A stretch of 11,575 nucleotides of DNA from an uncultured Peptoniphilus sp. (GTDB lineage Bacteria > Bacillota > Clostridia > Tissierellales > Peptoniphilaceae): assembly GCA_946999425.1 (NCBI GenBank), contig CAMQDG010000047.1, positions 1 through 11,575 on the forward strand, read 5' to 3'. The position numbers and the translations under genes are program-made. Positions 1 to 6,858 of the stretch are shown piece after piece (position 1 is the first letter of the stretch; each line of letters starts with the position of its first letter). The notes beneath the pieces were generated by a model, which had not been told where the DNA came from, did not search any database, and saw only the letters and a program-made list of their open reading frames with translations.

Positions 1-25
1 CCCCTCGAAACGCTTTTTAAAGGTG

Positions 26-43
26 GAAAAGCTTACGCTTTTC
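26..43. repeat. Short perfect hairpin
   Basis: GAAAAGC, loop TTAC, GCTTTTC: a perfect 7-bp inverted repeat with a 4-base loop. It is followed on the plus strand by TTTCC rather than a clean T-run, so I do not call it a terminator. Confidence 0.5.
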
Positions 44-116
44 TTTCCTATTGTTCCTGTGGAGATTAAATCTGTATTTATTCTTTTTCATTTTTTTATT
101 TTATTTCCAAATAATT

Positions 117-128
117 CGCCTAACGGCG
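117..128. repeat. GC-rich small hairpin
   Basis: CGCC, loop TAAC, GGCG: a perfect 4-bp all-GC stem with a tetraloop. It sits at the edge of the only GC-rich patch in this part of the window, 13 bases from the longer hairpin at 141-183. Confidence 0.45.
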
Positions 129-140
129 ACCGGACCAATA

Positions 141-183
141 GCAGATATTTGCAGCCAAATCAAAGATTTGGGCAAATAGTTGC
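141..183. repeat. Long interrupted hairpin, possible structured RNA or repeat unit
   Basis: The core pairs CCAAATC (155-161) with GATTTGG (165-171) around a 3-base AAA loop. After a 2-base bulge (AG, 153-154), ATTTGC (147-152) pairs with GCAAAT (172-177), and T146 pairs with A178. After a small internal loop, GCA (141-143) pairs with TGC (181-183). That makes about 17 pairs, too many to be likely by chance, and no T-run follows on either strand, so it does not look like a terminator. Its class is unknown; it may be one unit of a dispersed palindromic repeat. Confidence 0.55.
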
Positions 184-292
184 ATGAGACCTACATTCGC
201 TTGTAAAGATTTACTTTTATTAATCTTGTTCGCATAAATTTACCCTACGTTGGTTTTGTTTTCAATTGAAATTTTACATTTAAATTTATAAT

Positions 293-327
293 AAAAAATC
301 CACTGGTTTTGCCAATGGATTTTTTTG
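293..327 (-). terminator. Rho-independent terminator of the ATP-grasp gene
   Basis: AAAAAATCCA (293-302) pairs with TGGATTTTTT (316-325), and TGG (304-306) pairs with CCA (312-314), with one C/A mismatch and a short loop. Read on the minus strand it begins about 4 bases after the TAG stop of the ligase gene and ends in a T-run. The A- and T-rich flanks mean it could work in both directions. Confidence 0.8.
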
Positions 328-331
328 TTTT

Positions 332-1528
332 CTATTTTTTATATTTTATATAGGTTTTTATGCTGGAAAGCCTTGCTCGCATATAGGATAGGAATCTTTT
401 TAAATTTTTGTCTTTTTCATACCACTGGGTAAATTCATATCCTTTTTTCAAGAGGGATTTTACCAATTCTTTTTTGTCTTCTGCTACATATTTTTTTGCT
501 ACAAGGGGGTCTACATAAAGCCAGGCTTTTTGACATCCTTCGTGGTAATAGGTTTCTAAATCTTTATTAAAAACCAAATCATCTACTAAAAATTTTACAA
601 AGTTGCAGCCTCCTGCGGTCATATAATAGGAGGACCTGCCTTGTCTTATGTTGATTTCAAAGACTTTATAAGTTTTTGATCTATCGTCATATTTTAAGTC
701 AAAGTTTGCAAAACCATGATAATTTATGGATTCTAAAAATTTTTCATAGGTCTTATATAGGTCCTTGTCACTGTCTGTATATAAAAAGTCATAGTTTCCA
801 ATTTCTTGTGGAAGGACTGCGTCTAATAGACACCTGCCCAGGCACATCATTTTAACCTTTCCTTTTTTATTTACATAGGCGTTTAAGACTGCCATTTTTT
901 CGGGGCCACCTTCTATAAATTCTTGGGCAATCATAAGTCCTTTATAGCCTGCTTTATAGATTCTTTTAAGCTCCATGTTAAGTTCTTCTTTGTCGTGAAT
1001 TTTATAGGCCTTTTTTTTGCCTTCAAAGTGTAGGTGAACAAATTCTATGGAGTCATTGGCTTTTAGAGCAATTGGATAGGAAAATGGGATTTCAACCTCT
1101 CCATTGTCATACATTTTTTTATCTATAAGGTATGTTTTTGGATAGGGCAAATTTTCTTTTTGGCAAATTTCATAAAAATCTTTTTTATTTTCAAGAAGCT
1201 TTTGTTGGTCCAAGGTTACATAGTTAAATTCATAATAGTCTTTTAATATTTGATTATTTTTTGTGATTAAAGAGGTGTAGCCGTCAGAACAGGAGATTAA
1301 AATAAGTTTTTCTCCTTGCCTTGTTTTGGCAAAGTCTATTAAAGTTTTTAAAAAGACTTCTTCTTTTTCAAAGTCTGGGTTTGTTTTTACTTCTATGATT
1401 TTTGAATTTCTTGTATATATTAAGGGTTTTATGCCGAAACAGTAGGATTTTTTACCATATTCCTTATGAAAGGAACGGGCGACTCCGTAGGCATTGGCAT
1501 CGGTTCCCAAGATTACAGGTGTAAACAT
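332..1528 (-). CDS. ATP-grasp ligase, D-aspartate ligase-like
   Basis: The 398-residue protein resembles the D-aspartate ligase (Asl) group of ATP-grasp enzymes, which activate D-aspartate with ATP and join it to the lysine side chain of peptidoglycan precursors in the cytoplasm. An N-terminal nucleotide-fold region (about 1-110) opens with PVILGTDANAYGVARSF. The ATP-grasp region has a candidate ATP-contact lysine in PIALK (about 156). The metal-site segment GFANFDLKYDD (272-282) runs on to VFEINIRQGRSSYY (289-302), with Glu291 and Asn293 the likely Mg ligands. I recall nearly the same block in Enterococcus faecium Asl. The start at 1528 is chosen because GGAGG lies 4 bases upstream; an in-frame extension to 1570 would lack a ribosome site and would overlap the promoter. 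The gene is monocistronic and divergent from fhs. The amino acid joined (D-Asp, D-Glu or another) cannot be read from the sequence. Confidence 0.8.
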   Translation of the reverse strand: MFTPVILGTDANAYGVARSFHKEYGKKSYCFGIKPLIYTRNSKIIEVKTNPDFEKEEVFLKTLIDFAKTRQGEKLILISCSDGYTSLITKNNQILKDYYEFNYVTLDQQKLLENKKDFYEICQKENLPYPKTYLIDKKMYDNGEVEIPFSYPIALKANDSIEFVHLHFEGKKKAYKIHDKEELNMELKRIYKAGYKGLMIAQEFIEGGPEKMAVLNAYVNKKGKVKMMCLGRCLLDAVLPQEIGNYDFLYTDSDKDLYKTYEKFLESINYHGFANFDLKYDDRSKTYKVFEINIRQGRSSYYMTAGGCNFVKFLVDDLVFNKDLETYYHEGCQKAWLYVDPLVAKKYVAEDKKELVKSLLKKGYEFTQWYEKDKNLKRFLSYMRARLSSIKTYIKYKK

Positions 1529-1532
1529 ATTT

Positions 1533-1537
1533 CCTCC
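1533..1537 (-). promoter_or_regulatory. Ribosome binding site fixing the ATP-grasp start
   Basis: GGAGG on the minus strand, 4 bases before the ATG at 1528. This selects the 398-residue product over a version 14 residues longer. Confidence 0.8.
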
Positions 1538-1558
1538 ATCTTTTATTTTTATATTACA

Positions 1559-1567
1559 AGTATAGCA
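1559..1567 (-). promoter_or_regulatory. Extended -10 promoter of the ATP-grasp gene
   Basis: On the minus strand TGCTATACT reads as an extended -10 element (TG, one base, TATACT), about 30 bases before the ATG. No good TTGACA-type -35 box sits 17 bases upstream, as is common for extended -10 promoters. Within the 162-bp divergent gap no equally clear promoter is seen for fhs. Confidence 0.5.
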
Positions 1568-1690
1568 CAATTGCTTGGCTGGGATTTTATTTATATTTTT
1601 CTTTTTCTAATAAAAAGCAAAGAAGGAATTTTAGGGTGTTTTTTATGATAAAATTACTTGTATAGATGCTTTAATAAAAGGGGGATTAAG

Positions 1691-3361
1691 ATGAAAAGTG
1701 ACATTGAAATAGCAAGAGATGCTAAGCTTATGGATATTTACGAAATTGGTAAAAAACTTGGCATAAGCAAGGAATACATAGAACCCTATGGCAATTATAA
1801 GGGAAAAATAAAGGAAGAATTTTATAAAAAGGTTGAAAATAATAAGAAAGGTAAATTAATTTTAGTAACTGCAATTACTCCCACTCCTGCAGGGGAAGGA
1901 AAGTCTACTGTTACTATAGGTCTTACTGAAGGCATGAACAGGATTGGTCTTAAAACAACCTGTGCTTTAAGGGAGCCTTCCTTGGGGCCGGTTTTTGGTA
2001 TAAAGGGTGGAGCTGCTGGAGGAGGATATTCTCAGGTTCTTCCTATGGAAGAAATAAATTTACATTTTACAGGAGATCTTCATGCTATAACTGCTGCCAA
2101 TAATTTGCTCTGTGCTCTTGTGGATAATCATATTGAAAAGGGTAATGACCTTGAAATTGATGAGAGGGAGATTTTTGTAAGAAGGGTTTTGGATATTAAT
2201 GACAGGACTTTAAGAAATGTGGTTGTGGGCCTTGGCGGTAAAAATATGGGTTATCCCAGAGAAGACCACTTTATGATTACTGTTGCCAGTGAAGTAATGG
2301 CGATTTTTTGTCTAAGCAAAGATTTAGCTGATTTGAAAAAAAGATTGGGAGAAATAATATTTGCAAAGAAAAAAGACGGAAGTCCTCTTTATGTTAAGGA
2401 TTTAGGAGCTCAAGGGGCTATGACTGTTCTTTTAAAGGATGCTATAAAGCCTAATTTAGTTCAGACTCTTGAAAATAATCCTGCAATAATTCACGGGGGA
2501 CCTTTTGCAAATATTGCCCATGGTTGTAATTCCATAAGGGCGACAAAACTTGGACTTAGTTTAAATGATTATCTTGTAACTGAGGCAGGTTTTGGAGCTG
2601 ATTTAGGTGGAGAAAAATTTATGGACATAAAATGTAGGATAGGGGATCTTCATCCTGATCTTAGTGTCCTTGTAATCACCCTAAGGGCCCTTAAGATGCA
2701 TGGAAACATTCAAAAGGACAAATTGTCCGAGAAAAACATTGAGGCTCTTAGAGAGGGCTTTAAGAACGCTAAAAGGCATATGGAAAATATGCTTAAATTT
2801 AAGGTACCTCTTATTTGTGCTATAAATGTTTTTGAAGGTGATACTGAGGAAGAAATCAATGAATTAATAAATTTGTGTAAAGAAGAAGGAATAGAGGCAA
2901 GAAAGACCACAGGCTTTATGGAAGGCGGCAAGGGAGCTGAAGATTTGGCTATTCTCGTAAAGGAAACTTTGGAAAGGGAAGAGTCCCATTATAGTCCTCT
3001 TTATGATGTGAATTTGGAAATTGAAGAAAAAATTCAAAAGATTGCCGAGGAAATTTACAGGGCAAGGGGTGTAAATTATACTGCCAAGGCGAAAAAAGAG
3101 ATAAAGTATTTAAAAGATCACAATTTGGACAAATATCCTATTTGTATGGCTAAGACTCAATATTCTTTTTCAGATGACCCTAAGCTTTTAAATGCACCGG
3201 AAAATTTTGAGATTACAGTAAAGGATGTAAGGATTTCTAATGGAGCAGGTTTTATAGTTTGTGAAACGGGAGATATAATGGTCATGCCTGGTCTTTCAAA
3301 GCATCCTGCTGCTCTTGATATGGATATTAATGAAAATGGAAGGATAAGTGGACTTTTTTAA
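1691..3361 (+). CDS. fhs: Formate-tetrahydrofolate ligase
   Basis: The 556-residue protein joins formate to tetrahydrofolate using ATP, giving 10-formyl-THF; in amino-acid or purine fermenters it may run in reverse to make ATP. The nucleotide-binding loop TPTPAGEGKST is at 63-73, and the family segments LREPSLGPVFGIKGGAAGGG, NLHFTGD and ITLRALKMHG are intact. Length equals the usual clostridial size (about 556). The ATG at 1691 is chosen because AGGGGG lies 6 bases upstream and MKSDIEIARDAK is a typical family N-terminus. A TATGAT at 1644-1649 could be its -10 box, but no -35 supports it. The next gene follows within two bases of the stop, so the two are probably translated together. Confidence 0.97.
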   Translation: MKSDIEIARDAKLMDIYEIGKKLGISKEYIEPYGNYKGKIKEEFYKKVENNKKGKLILVTAITPTPAGEGKSTVTIGLTEGMNRIGLKTTCALREPSLGPVFGIKGGAAGGGYSQVLPMEEINLHFTGDLHAITAANNLLCALVDNHIEKGNDLEIDEREIFVRRVLDINDRTLRNVVVGLGGKNMGYPREDHFMITVASEVMAIFCLSKDLADLKKRLGEIIFAKKKDGSPLYVKDLGAQGAMTVLLKDAIKPNLVQTLENNPAIIHGGPFANIAHGCNSIRATKLGLSLNDYLVTEAGFGADLGGEKFMDIKCRIGDLHPDLSVLVITLRALKMHGNIQKDKLSEKNIEALREGFKNAKRHMENMLKFKVPLICAINVFEGDTEEEINELINLCKEEGIEARKTTGFMEGGKGAEDLAILVKETLEREESHYSPLYDVNLEIEEKIQKIAEEIYRARGVNYTAKAKKEIKYLKDHNLDKYPICMAKTQYSFSDDPKLLNAPENFEITVKDVRISNGAGFIVCETGDIMVMPGLSKHPAALDMDINENGRISGLF

Positions 3362-3362
3362 G

Positions 3363-3935
3363 ATGATGGATTTAAGTATTAGAGAATTTATAGAAAAACT
3401 TTCCTCAAAAAGCCCAACACCTGGTGGTGGTGCAGTGGCAGCTTTAAACGCTCTTTTTGGAGTGTCTCTTTTGATGATGGTTACAAATATTACCATTGCC
3501 AATAAAAATTATGAGGAGGTAAGGGAAGAGGCTCAAGGGATTTTAAAGGATTTAAGTGAAATTCAGGAAGAATTGTTTCACGGACCTAAAAAAGATGCCC
3601 AGAGTTTTGATCAAGTAATAAGGGCTTTTAAGTTAAAAAAGGACACTGAAGCTGAAAAAATTTATAGAAGTGAAAAAATTCAAGAGGGCTATAAAATTGC
3701 AGCTAAGGCTCCATATGATTTTGCATTAGAAGTTGAAAAACTTTTCTCCTATTGCGATAGGATAGAGGAAATAGGGGTAAAATCTGCTCTTTCTGATGTG
3801 AAACTTGCAAGAAAAGAGATAATAAGTGCCTTAGAGGGTTCTATTGAAAATATAGAAATTAATTTAAAGTCTATAAAGGACCAAGATTTTGTTTCGGATA
3901 TGATGGAAAAAATAAAAAGAATAAAAATTTCATAG
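3363..3935 (+). CDS. fchA: Cyclodeaminase/cyclohydrolase family folate enzyme
   Basis: The 190-residue protein belongs to the family of methenyl-THF cyclohydrolase FchA and the formimino-THF cyclodeaminase domain, which produce or consume 5,10-methenyl-THF. The N-terminal SPTPGGGAVAAL (17-28) is the family hallmark; KKDAQSFDQVIRAFK (76-90) and SDVKLA (144-149) match other conserved blocks. It is a little shorter than typical members (about 205-210). The start is uncertain: ATG at 3363 or 3366 fits the family N-terminus and translational coupling to the fhs stop (3359-3361), while a GTG at 3348 has GGAAGG 4 bases upstream and would overlap fhs by 14 bases. Pairing with fhs favours a cyclohydrolase role. 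No glutamate formiminotransferase gene is seen nearby, but cyclodeaminase activity is not excluded. Confidence 0.88.
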   Translation: MMDLSIREFIEKLSSKSPTPGGGAVAALNALFGVSLLMMVTNITIANKNYEEVREEAQGILKDLSEIQEELFHGPKKDAQSFDQVIRAFKLKKDTEAEKIYRSEKIQEGYKIAAKAPYDFALEVEKLFSYCDRIEEIGVKSALSDVKLARKEIISALEGSIENIEINLKSIKDQDFVSDMMEKIKRIKIS

Positions 3936-3967
3936 ACCGTTAAAAAATATATTATTTATTTTTATTT

Positions 3968-4000
3968 AAAATCACTCCATTTTTTATGGAGTGATTTTTT
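3968..4000 (+). terminator. Strong terminator after the folate pair
   Basis: AAAATCACTCCAT (3968-3980), a 5-T loop, then ATGGAGTGATTTT (3986-3998): a perfect 13-bp stem ending in a T-run. It lies 33 bases after the fchA stop and separates the folate pair from the peptide operon. Confidence 0.92.
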
Positions 4001-4125
4001 ATAAAGATTTTAATAAATAATATATTATAAATTTTTTTATTTAAAAAGTGAAATTTATTTTAAAAATGATAATTCAAAAATCGAGGGAAATAGGGATTTT
4101 ACTAATGTCTATAAAAGCGATGTCC

Positions 4126-4187
4126 TTGACAAGATGACTTATTTTGTTTAACCTAGAATAGTAAACTTGAAAGTTTATTAATATAAT
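4126..4187 (+). promoter_or_regulatory. Candidate promoter region of the peptide operon
   Basis: A perfect -35 box TTGACA lies at 4126-4131. With a 17-base spacer the -10 would be TAACCT (4149-4154), which is weak; TAGAAT at 4154-4159 is a better hexamer but 22 bases away. A perfect TATAAT lies at 4182-4187 but has only TAGTAA as -35. At least one promoter is likely here because a strong terminator lies just upstream, but the exact start cannot be chosen by eye. Confidence 0.5.
4162..4177. promoter_or_regulatory. Palindrome, possible operator
   Basis: TAAACTT, GA, AAGTTTA: a perfect 7-bp inverted repeat with a 2-base centre, nearly extendable outward. It sits between the TTGACA box and the M42 start and directly before TATAAT, where a repressor dimer site would be expected. 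No regulator gene is present to pair with it. Confidence 0.45.
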
Positions 4188-4196
4188 AATCTACAA

Positions 4197-4208
4197 AAAG
4201 GAGGTGAT
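4197..4208 (+). promoter_or_regulatory. Near-maximal ribosome binding site
   Basis: AAAGGAGGTGAT matches the anti-Shine-Dalgarno end of Firmicute 16S rRNA over 12 bases. GGAGG ends 8 bases before the ATG at 4213, which rules out the GTG at 4204 lying inside the site itself. Confidence 0.9.
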
Positions 4209-4212
4209 TTGG

Positions 4213-5253
4213 ATGGATATAAAAATAGATGAGTCATATTTATTAAATACTATGAGAGAGCTTATTGAAACTCCAAGCCCTGTAGGTTATACAGAGGAAT
4301 GTGAAGCTTTACTTGAAAGATATTTTTCTGATTTTAATTTAAAACCAGAATATGACAACAGAAGGACAGCCTATGTAAGGCTAAAGGGTAAAGATAGTTC
4401 CAGGGTTGTTTGTATAGGCGCTCACGTAGATACTATAGGTTTAGTTGTTCATCATATTGAAAAGGACGGCTCCATTAAAGTAAAGAGCTTGGGAGGCAAT
4501 AACTTTTCGAGCTTAGAGCATGAAAAAATGTATCTTATTACTCTTGATGGCAAAAAATACACTGGTTATTTAACTTGTGTTTCTCATTCTGTCCATGTTT
4601 TTGAAGATGCTAAAACTCTTCAAAGAGATGAAAATACCATGAGATTTTTGCTTGATGAAGATGTAAATTCTGATGAAGACGTTAAAAAATTAGGTATAAG
4701 ACATGGAGATGTCATTGCCTATGAACCAAGATTTGATTATATGAAAAACGGCAGAATTAGAAGCAGATTTATTGACGACAAGGGTGCAGTTGCAGCATCT
4801 CTTAGTGCTATAAAGTATTTAACTGAAAATAATTTACAGCCTGAGTATGATACTGTTTTTGCTTTTCCCTATTATGAAGAGCTTGGGTTCGGCGGTTCTT
4901 ATGTACCTTTAGATATTGATGAGTACATAGCACTTGATATTGGTGTTATAGGACCGGAGCATAGCGGCACCGAAAGAGATGTTTCTATTGTCTCAAAGGA
5001 TTTTAAGGGTCCTTACAGCAGGAGGATAACCAAGAGATTGGCAGAACTTGCTGAAAAAATTCAGATACCCTATTCTGTTGAAGTTTTTAACAGATATAGT
5101 ACTGATTCCATGGCAGCTTTTGCTGCAGGTAATGACATTGAAGCGGCAGCATTTGGAATGACCGTTTATACATCTCATGGTGTAGAGAGAACTTTTATAG
5201 AGTCTATAATAAATACGGCAAAACTTACTATTGCTTATGTTTTGACAAAATAG
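4213..5253 (+). CDS. M42-family metallo-aminopeptidase
   Basis: The 346-residue cytoplasmic protein belongs to the M42 family of two-metal aminopeptidases (glutamyl aminopeptidase / former endoglucanase M group), which form large shells that trim short peptides. Expected ligands are visible: His71 and Asp73 in AHVDTIG, the bridging Asp188 or Asp189 in FIDDKGAVAA, the catalytic/ligand pair Glu222-Glu223 in YYEELGFGGS, Asp242 in ALDIG, and His322 in TSHGVERT. Some neighbouring residues differ from the common pattern: AHVDTIG in place of AHMDEIG, and tyrosine before the Glu pair. This points to a side branch of the family. It is the first gene of the operon, 12 bases before the binding-protein gene, so it probably degrades imported peptides. 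Exact peptide preference is unknown. Confidence 0.88.
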   Translation: MDIKIDESYLLNTMRELIETPSPVGYTEECEALLERYFSDFNLKPEYDNRRTAYVRLKGKDSSRVVCIGAHVDTIGLVVHHIEKDGSIKVKSLGGNNFSSLEHEKMYLITLDGKKYTGYLTCVSHSVHVFEDAKTLQRDENTMRFLLDEDVNSDEDVKKLGIRHGDVIAYEPRFDYMKNGRIRSRFIDDKGAVAASLSAIKYLTENNLQPEYDTVFAFPYYEELGFGGSYVPLDIDEYIALDIGVIGPEHSGTERDVSIVSKDFKGPYSRRITKRLAELAEKIQIPYSVEVFNRYSTDSMAAFAAGNDIEAAAFGMTVYTSHGVERTFIESIINTAKLTIAYVLTK

Positions 5254-5265
5254 AGAGGTAATAAT

Positions 5266-6843
5266 ATGAAAAAATTTAAGAAGACATTATGCGTTGTTTT
5301 ATCTTTAGTTATGCTTTTAAGCCTTACAGCTTGTGGCGGAAACAAAGAAAAAGCTGACGGCGGAAAAGACGAAGGAAAGACTGACGGAGTTATAGTTATA
5401 GGAGTTAAGGGAGATGTAACTTCTTTAGACCCTCATAAGGAAAATGATTCAACTTCAGCTCAAGCTGTAAGATCTATTTATGAAACTTTAGTTAAGTTGG
5501 ATAATGATACAAATGAGTTTGTACCTTATTTGGCAAAATCATTTGAATATGTTGAAGGAAGCGGAAATAAAGACCTTAAATTTACTTTGAACGAAGGAAT
5601 TAAATTCCACAACGGTAATCCTTTAACTGCAGAAGACGTTAAGTTTTCTTTAGAAAGACAAAAGAGCTCAGGAAACGTAGGACACTTAGTTGCTCTTATT
5701 GACAATGTAGAAGTTCTTGATGATTACAATTTCATTATTCATCTAACTGAACCTACATCAACAATTTTATCTTCACTATCTCACATGGGTTGTTCAATTT
5801 TAGATAAAGAAACTGTAGAACCTATGGACAAAGAAGGAAAGAGCTTAGACGAAAATCCTATAGGAACAGGACCTTTCAAATTTAAAGAATGGGTATTAGG
5901 AAGTAAATGGTCTTTAACAAAGAACGAAGATTATTGGAACGATAAATACAAGGCACAATGTGAAGGTCTTGAATGGAAAGTTATTCCGGAAGAAACAGGA
6001 AGAACAGTTGCTCTTCAAAATGGCGAAATTGACTTATTAATGGACGTTCCAAATGTTGATATTAAAAACATTAAAGCAGATGATAAATTAGACGTATTAC
6101 AATATGATTCAACTGCTCTTGAATTTTTAGCATTAAACTGCAGCAAGCCACCATTTGACAACAAGGCTCTAAGAGAAGCTGTTGCCTATTGTGTAAACAG
6201 ACCTGACATTATTCAAGTTCAATTTAACGGCGAAGCTACTCCTTGCGAAACTTGTATAGGACCTGCTGCTATTGGATATACAGATGATGTTGTTAAGAGA
6301 GAATATAGTATTGAAAAAGCTAAAGAAAAATTAGCTGAAGCAGGAATGCCTAATGGATTTACTTTCACTATTTCAACTCTTGGCGATGCAAGACCAAGAG
6401 CTGCTCAAGTAATTCAAGCTGCTTGTAAAGAAGCTGGTATTACAGTAAATATTGAAGTTTTAGAAGCATCTGCATACTATGACAAGACAGGAAAAGCTCA
6501 ACACGAAGCAGGATACAGTGGATGGATTGCTAATGCTGAACCTGATAATACTTTCAGACCTCTATTTAGTAGTGCAACTATAGGAGTTGGCGGATCTAAT
6601 ACTTCTTGTTTCAAGAGTGACAAAATTGATGCACTTTTAGATAAGGGCTCAAAGAGCATGGATCCAAAAGAAAAATTAGAAGCTTACCAAGGAATTGCAA
6701 AAATCGTATCTGAAGAATGTGCACAAGTTCCAACTTGTTCAGAAATTGGATATATTGCAAAATCTAAGAAAATTGACGGTATGATAATTTCTCCAATCCG
6801 TATGCATGATTTTTACGGTTTACACTTTGTAGAAGGTAAATAA
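5266..6843 (+). CDS. dppA: Peptide-binding lipoprotein of ABC transporter (SBP family 5)
   Basis: The 525-residue precursor is a lipid-anchored extracellular binding protein that captures peptides and hands them to the permease. The N-terminus has lysines, a hydrophobic core, and the lipobox LTAC with the lipidated Cys at 23, followed by a Gly/Lys/Asp-rich linker to about 40. Family-5 landmarks are LDPHKEND (54-61), IKFHNGNPLTAEDVKFSLER, IGTGPFKFKEW and NEDYWND. AGAGGT lies 6 bases before the ATG. The mature part carries ten cysteines besides the lipid anchor. Isoleucine codons are mostly ATT, unlike genes later in the operon, consistent with high expression. Family-5 proteins also bind nickel or glutathione; full gene order and adjacent peptidases favour di- or oligopeptides. 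Confidence 0.9.
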   Translation: MKKFKKTLCVVLSLVMLLSLTACGGNKEKADGGKDEGKTDGVIVIGVKGDVTSLDPHKENDSTSAQAVRSIYETLVKLDNDTNEFVPYLAKSFEYVEGSGNKDLKFTLNEGIKFHNGNPLTAEDVKFSLERQKSSGNVGHLVALIDNVEVLDDYNFIIHLTEPTSTILSSLSHMGCSILDKETVEPMDKEGKSLDENPIGTGPFKFKEWVLGSKWSLTKNEDYWNDKYKAQCEGLEWKVIPEETGRTVALQNGEIDLLMDVPNVDIKNIKADDKLDVLQYDSTALEFLALNCSKPPFDNKALREAVAYCVNRPDIIQVQFNGEATPCETCIGPAAIGYTDDVVKREYSIEKAKEKLAEAGMPNGFTFTISTLGDARPRAAQVIQAACKEAGITVNIEVLEASAYYDKTGKAQHEAGYSGWIANAEPDNTFRPLFSSATIGVGGSNTSCFKSDKIDALLDKGSKSMDPKEKLEAYQGIAKIVSEECAQVPTCSEIGYIAKSKKIDGMIISPIRMHDFYGLHFVEGK

Positions 6844-6858
6844 TTAAGGAGACAGAAG

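Larger units (their letters stand above)
1..331. other. Gene-free, hairpin-rich left edge
   Basis: I see no convincing protein gene here. The stretch holds three hairpins (26-43, 117-128, 141-183), a T-rich tract around 75-108 on the plus strand, a patch at 117-136 that is 15/20 G+C in an otherwise AT-rich region, and a terminator (293-327). The pentamer TTCGC recurs near 115, 196 and 229. The mix of palindromes and unusual base content suggests a dispersed intergenic repeat, or the leader of a minus-strand gene lying left of the window. Neither can be decided from this window alone. Confidence 0.5.

Noticed and set aside
1..331. CRISPR array or tRNA in the left edge
   Set aside because: No regularly spaced identical repeats occur, and no cloverleaf with a T-loop can be drawn; the palindromes differ from one another.
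1466..1648. Plus-strand 60-codon frame over the start of the ATP-grasp gene
   Set aside because: It runs antisense to the ligase N-terminus and promoter, has no ribosome site, and its product is low-complexity hydrophobic.
1638..1690. Folate riboswitch before fhs
   Set aside because: The possible leader is only about 40-50 bases and shows no stable stems, too short for a THF riboswitch.
2710..2931. Minus-strand 73-codon frame inside fhs
   Set aside because: It is fully embedded in a gene of certain identity and has no family resemblance.
3296..3502. Minus-strand 68-codon frame across the fhs/fchA junction
   Set aside because: It runs antisense to two recognised genes and has no supporting signal.
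4993..5178. Minus-strand 61-codon frame inside the M42 gene
   Set aside because: It is an antisense shadow over conserved catalytic segments of the peptidase.
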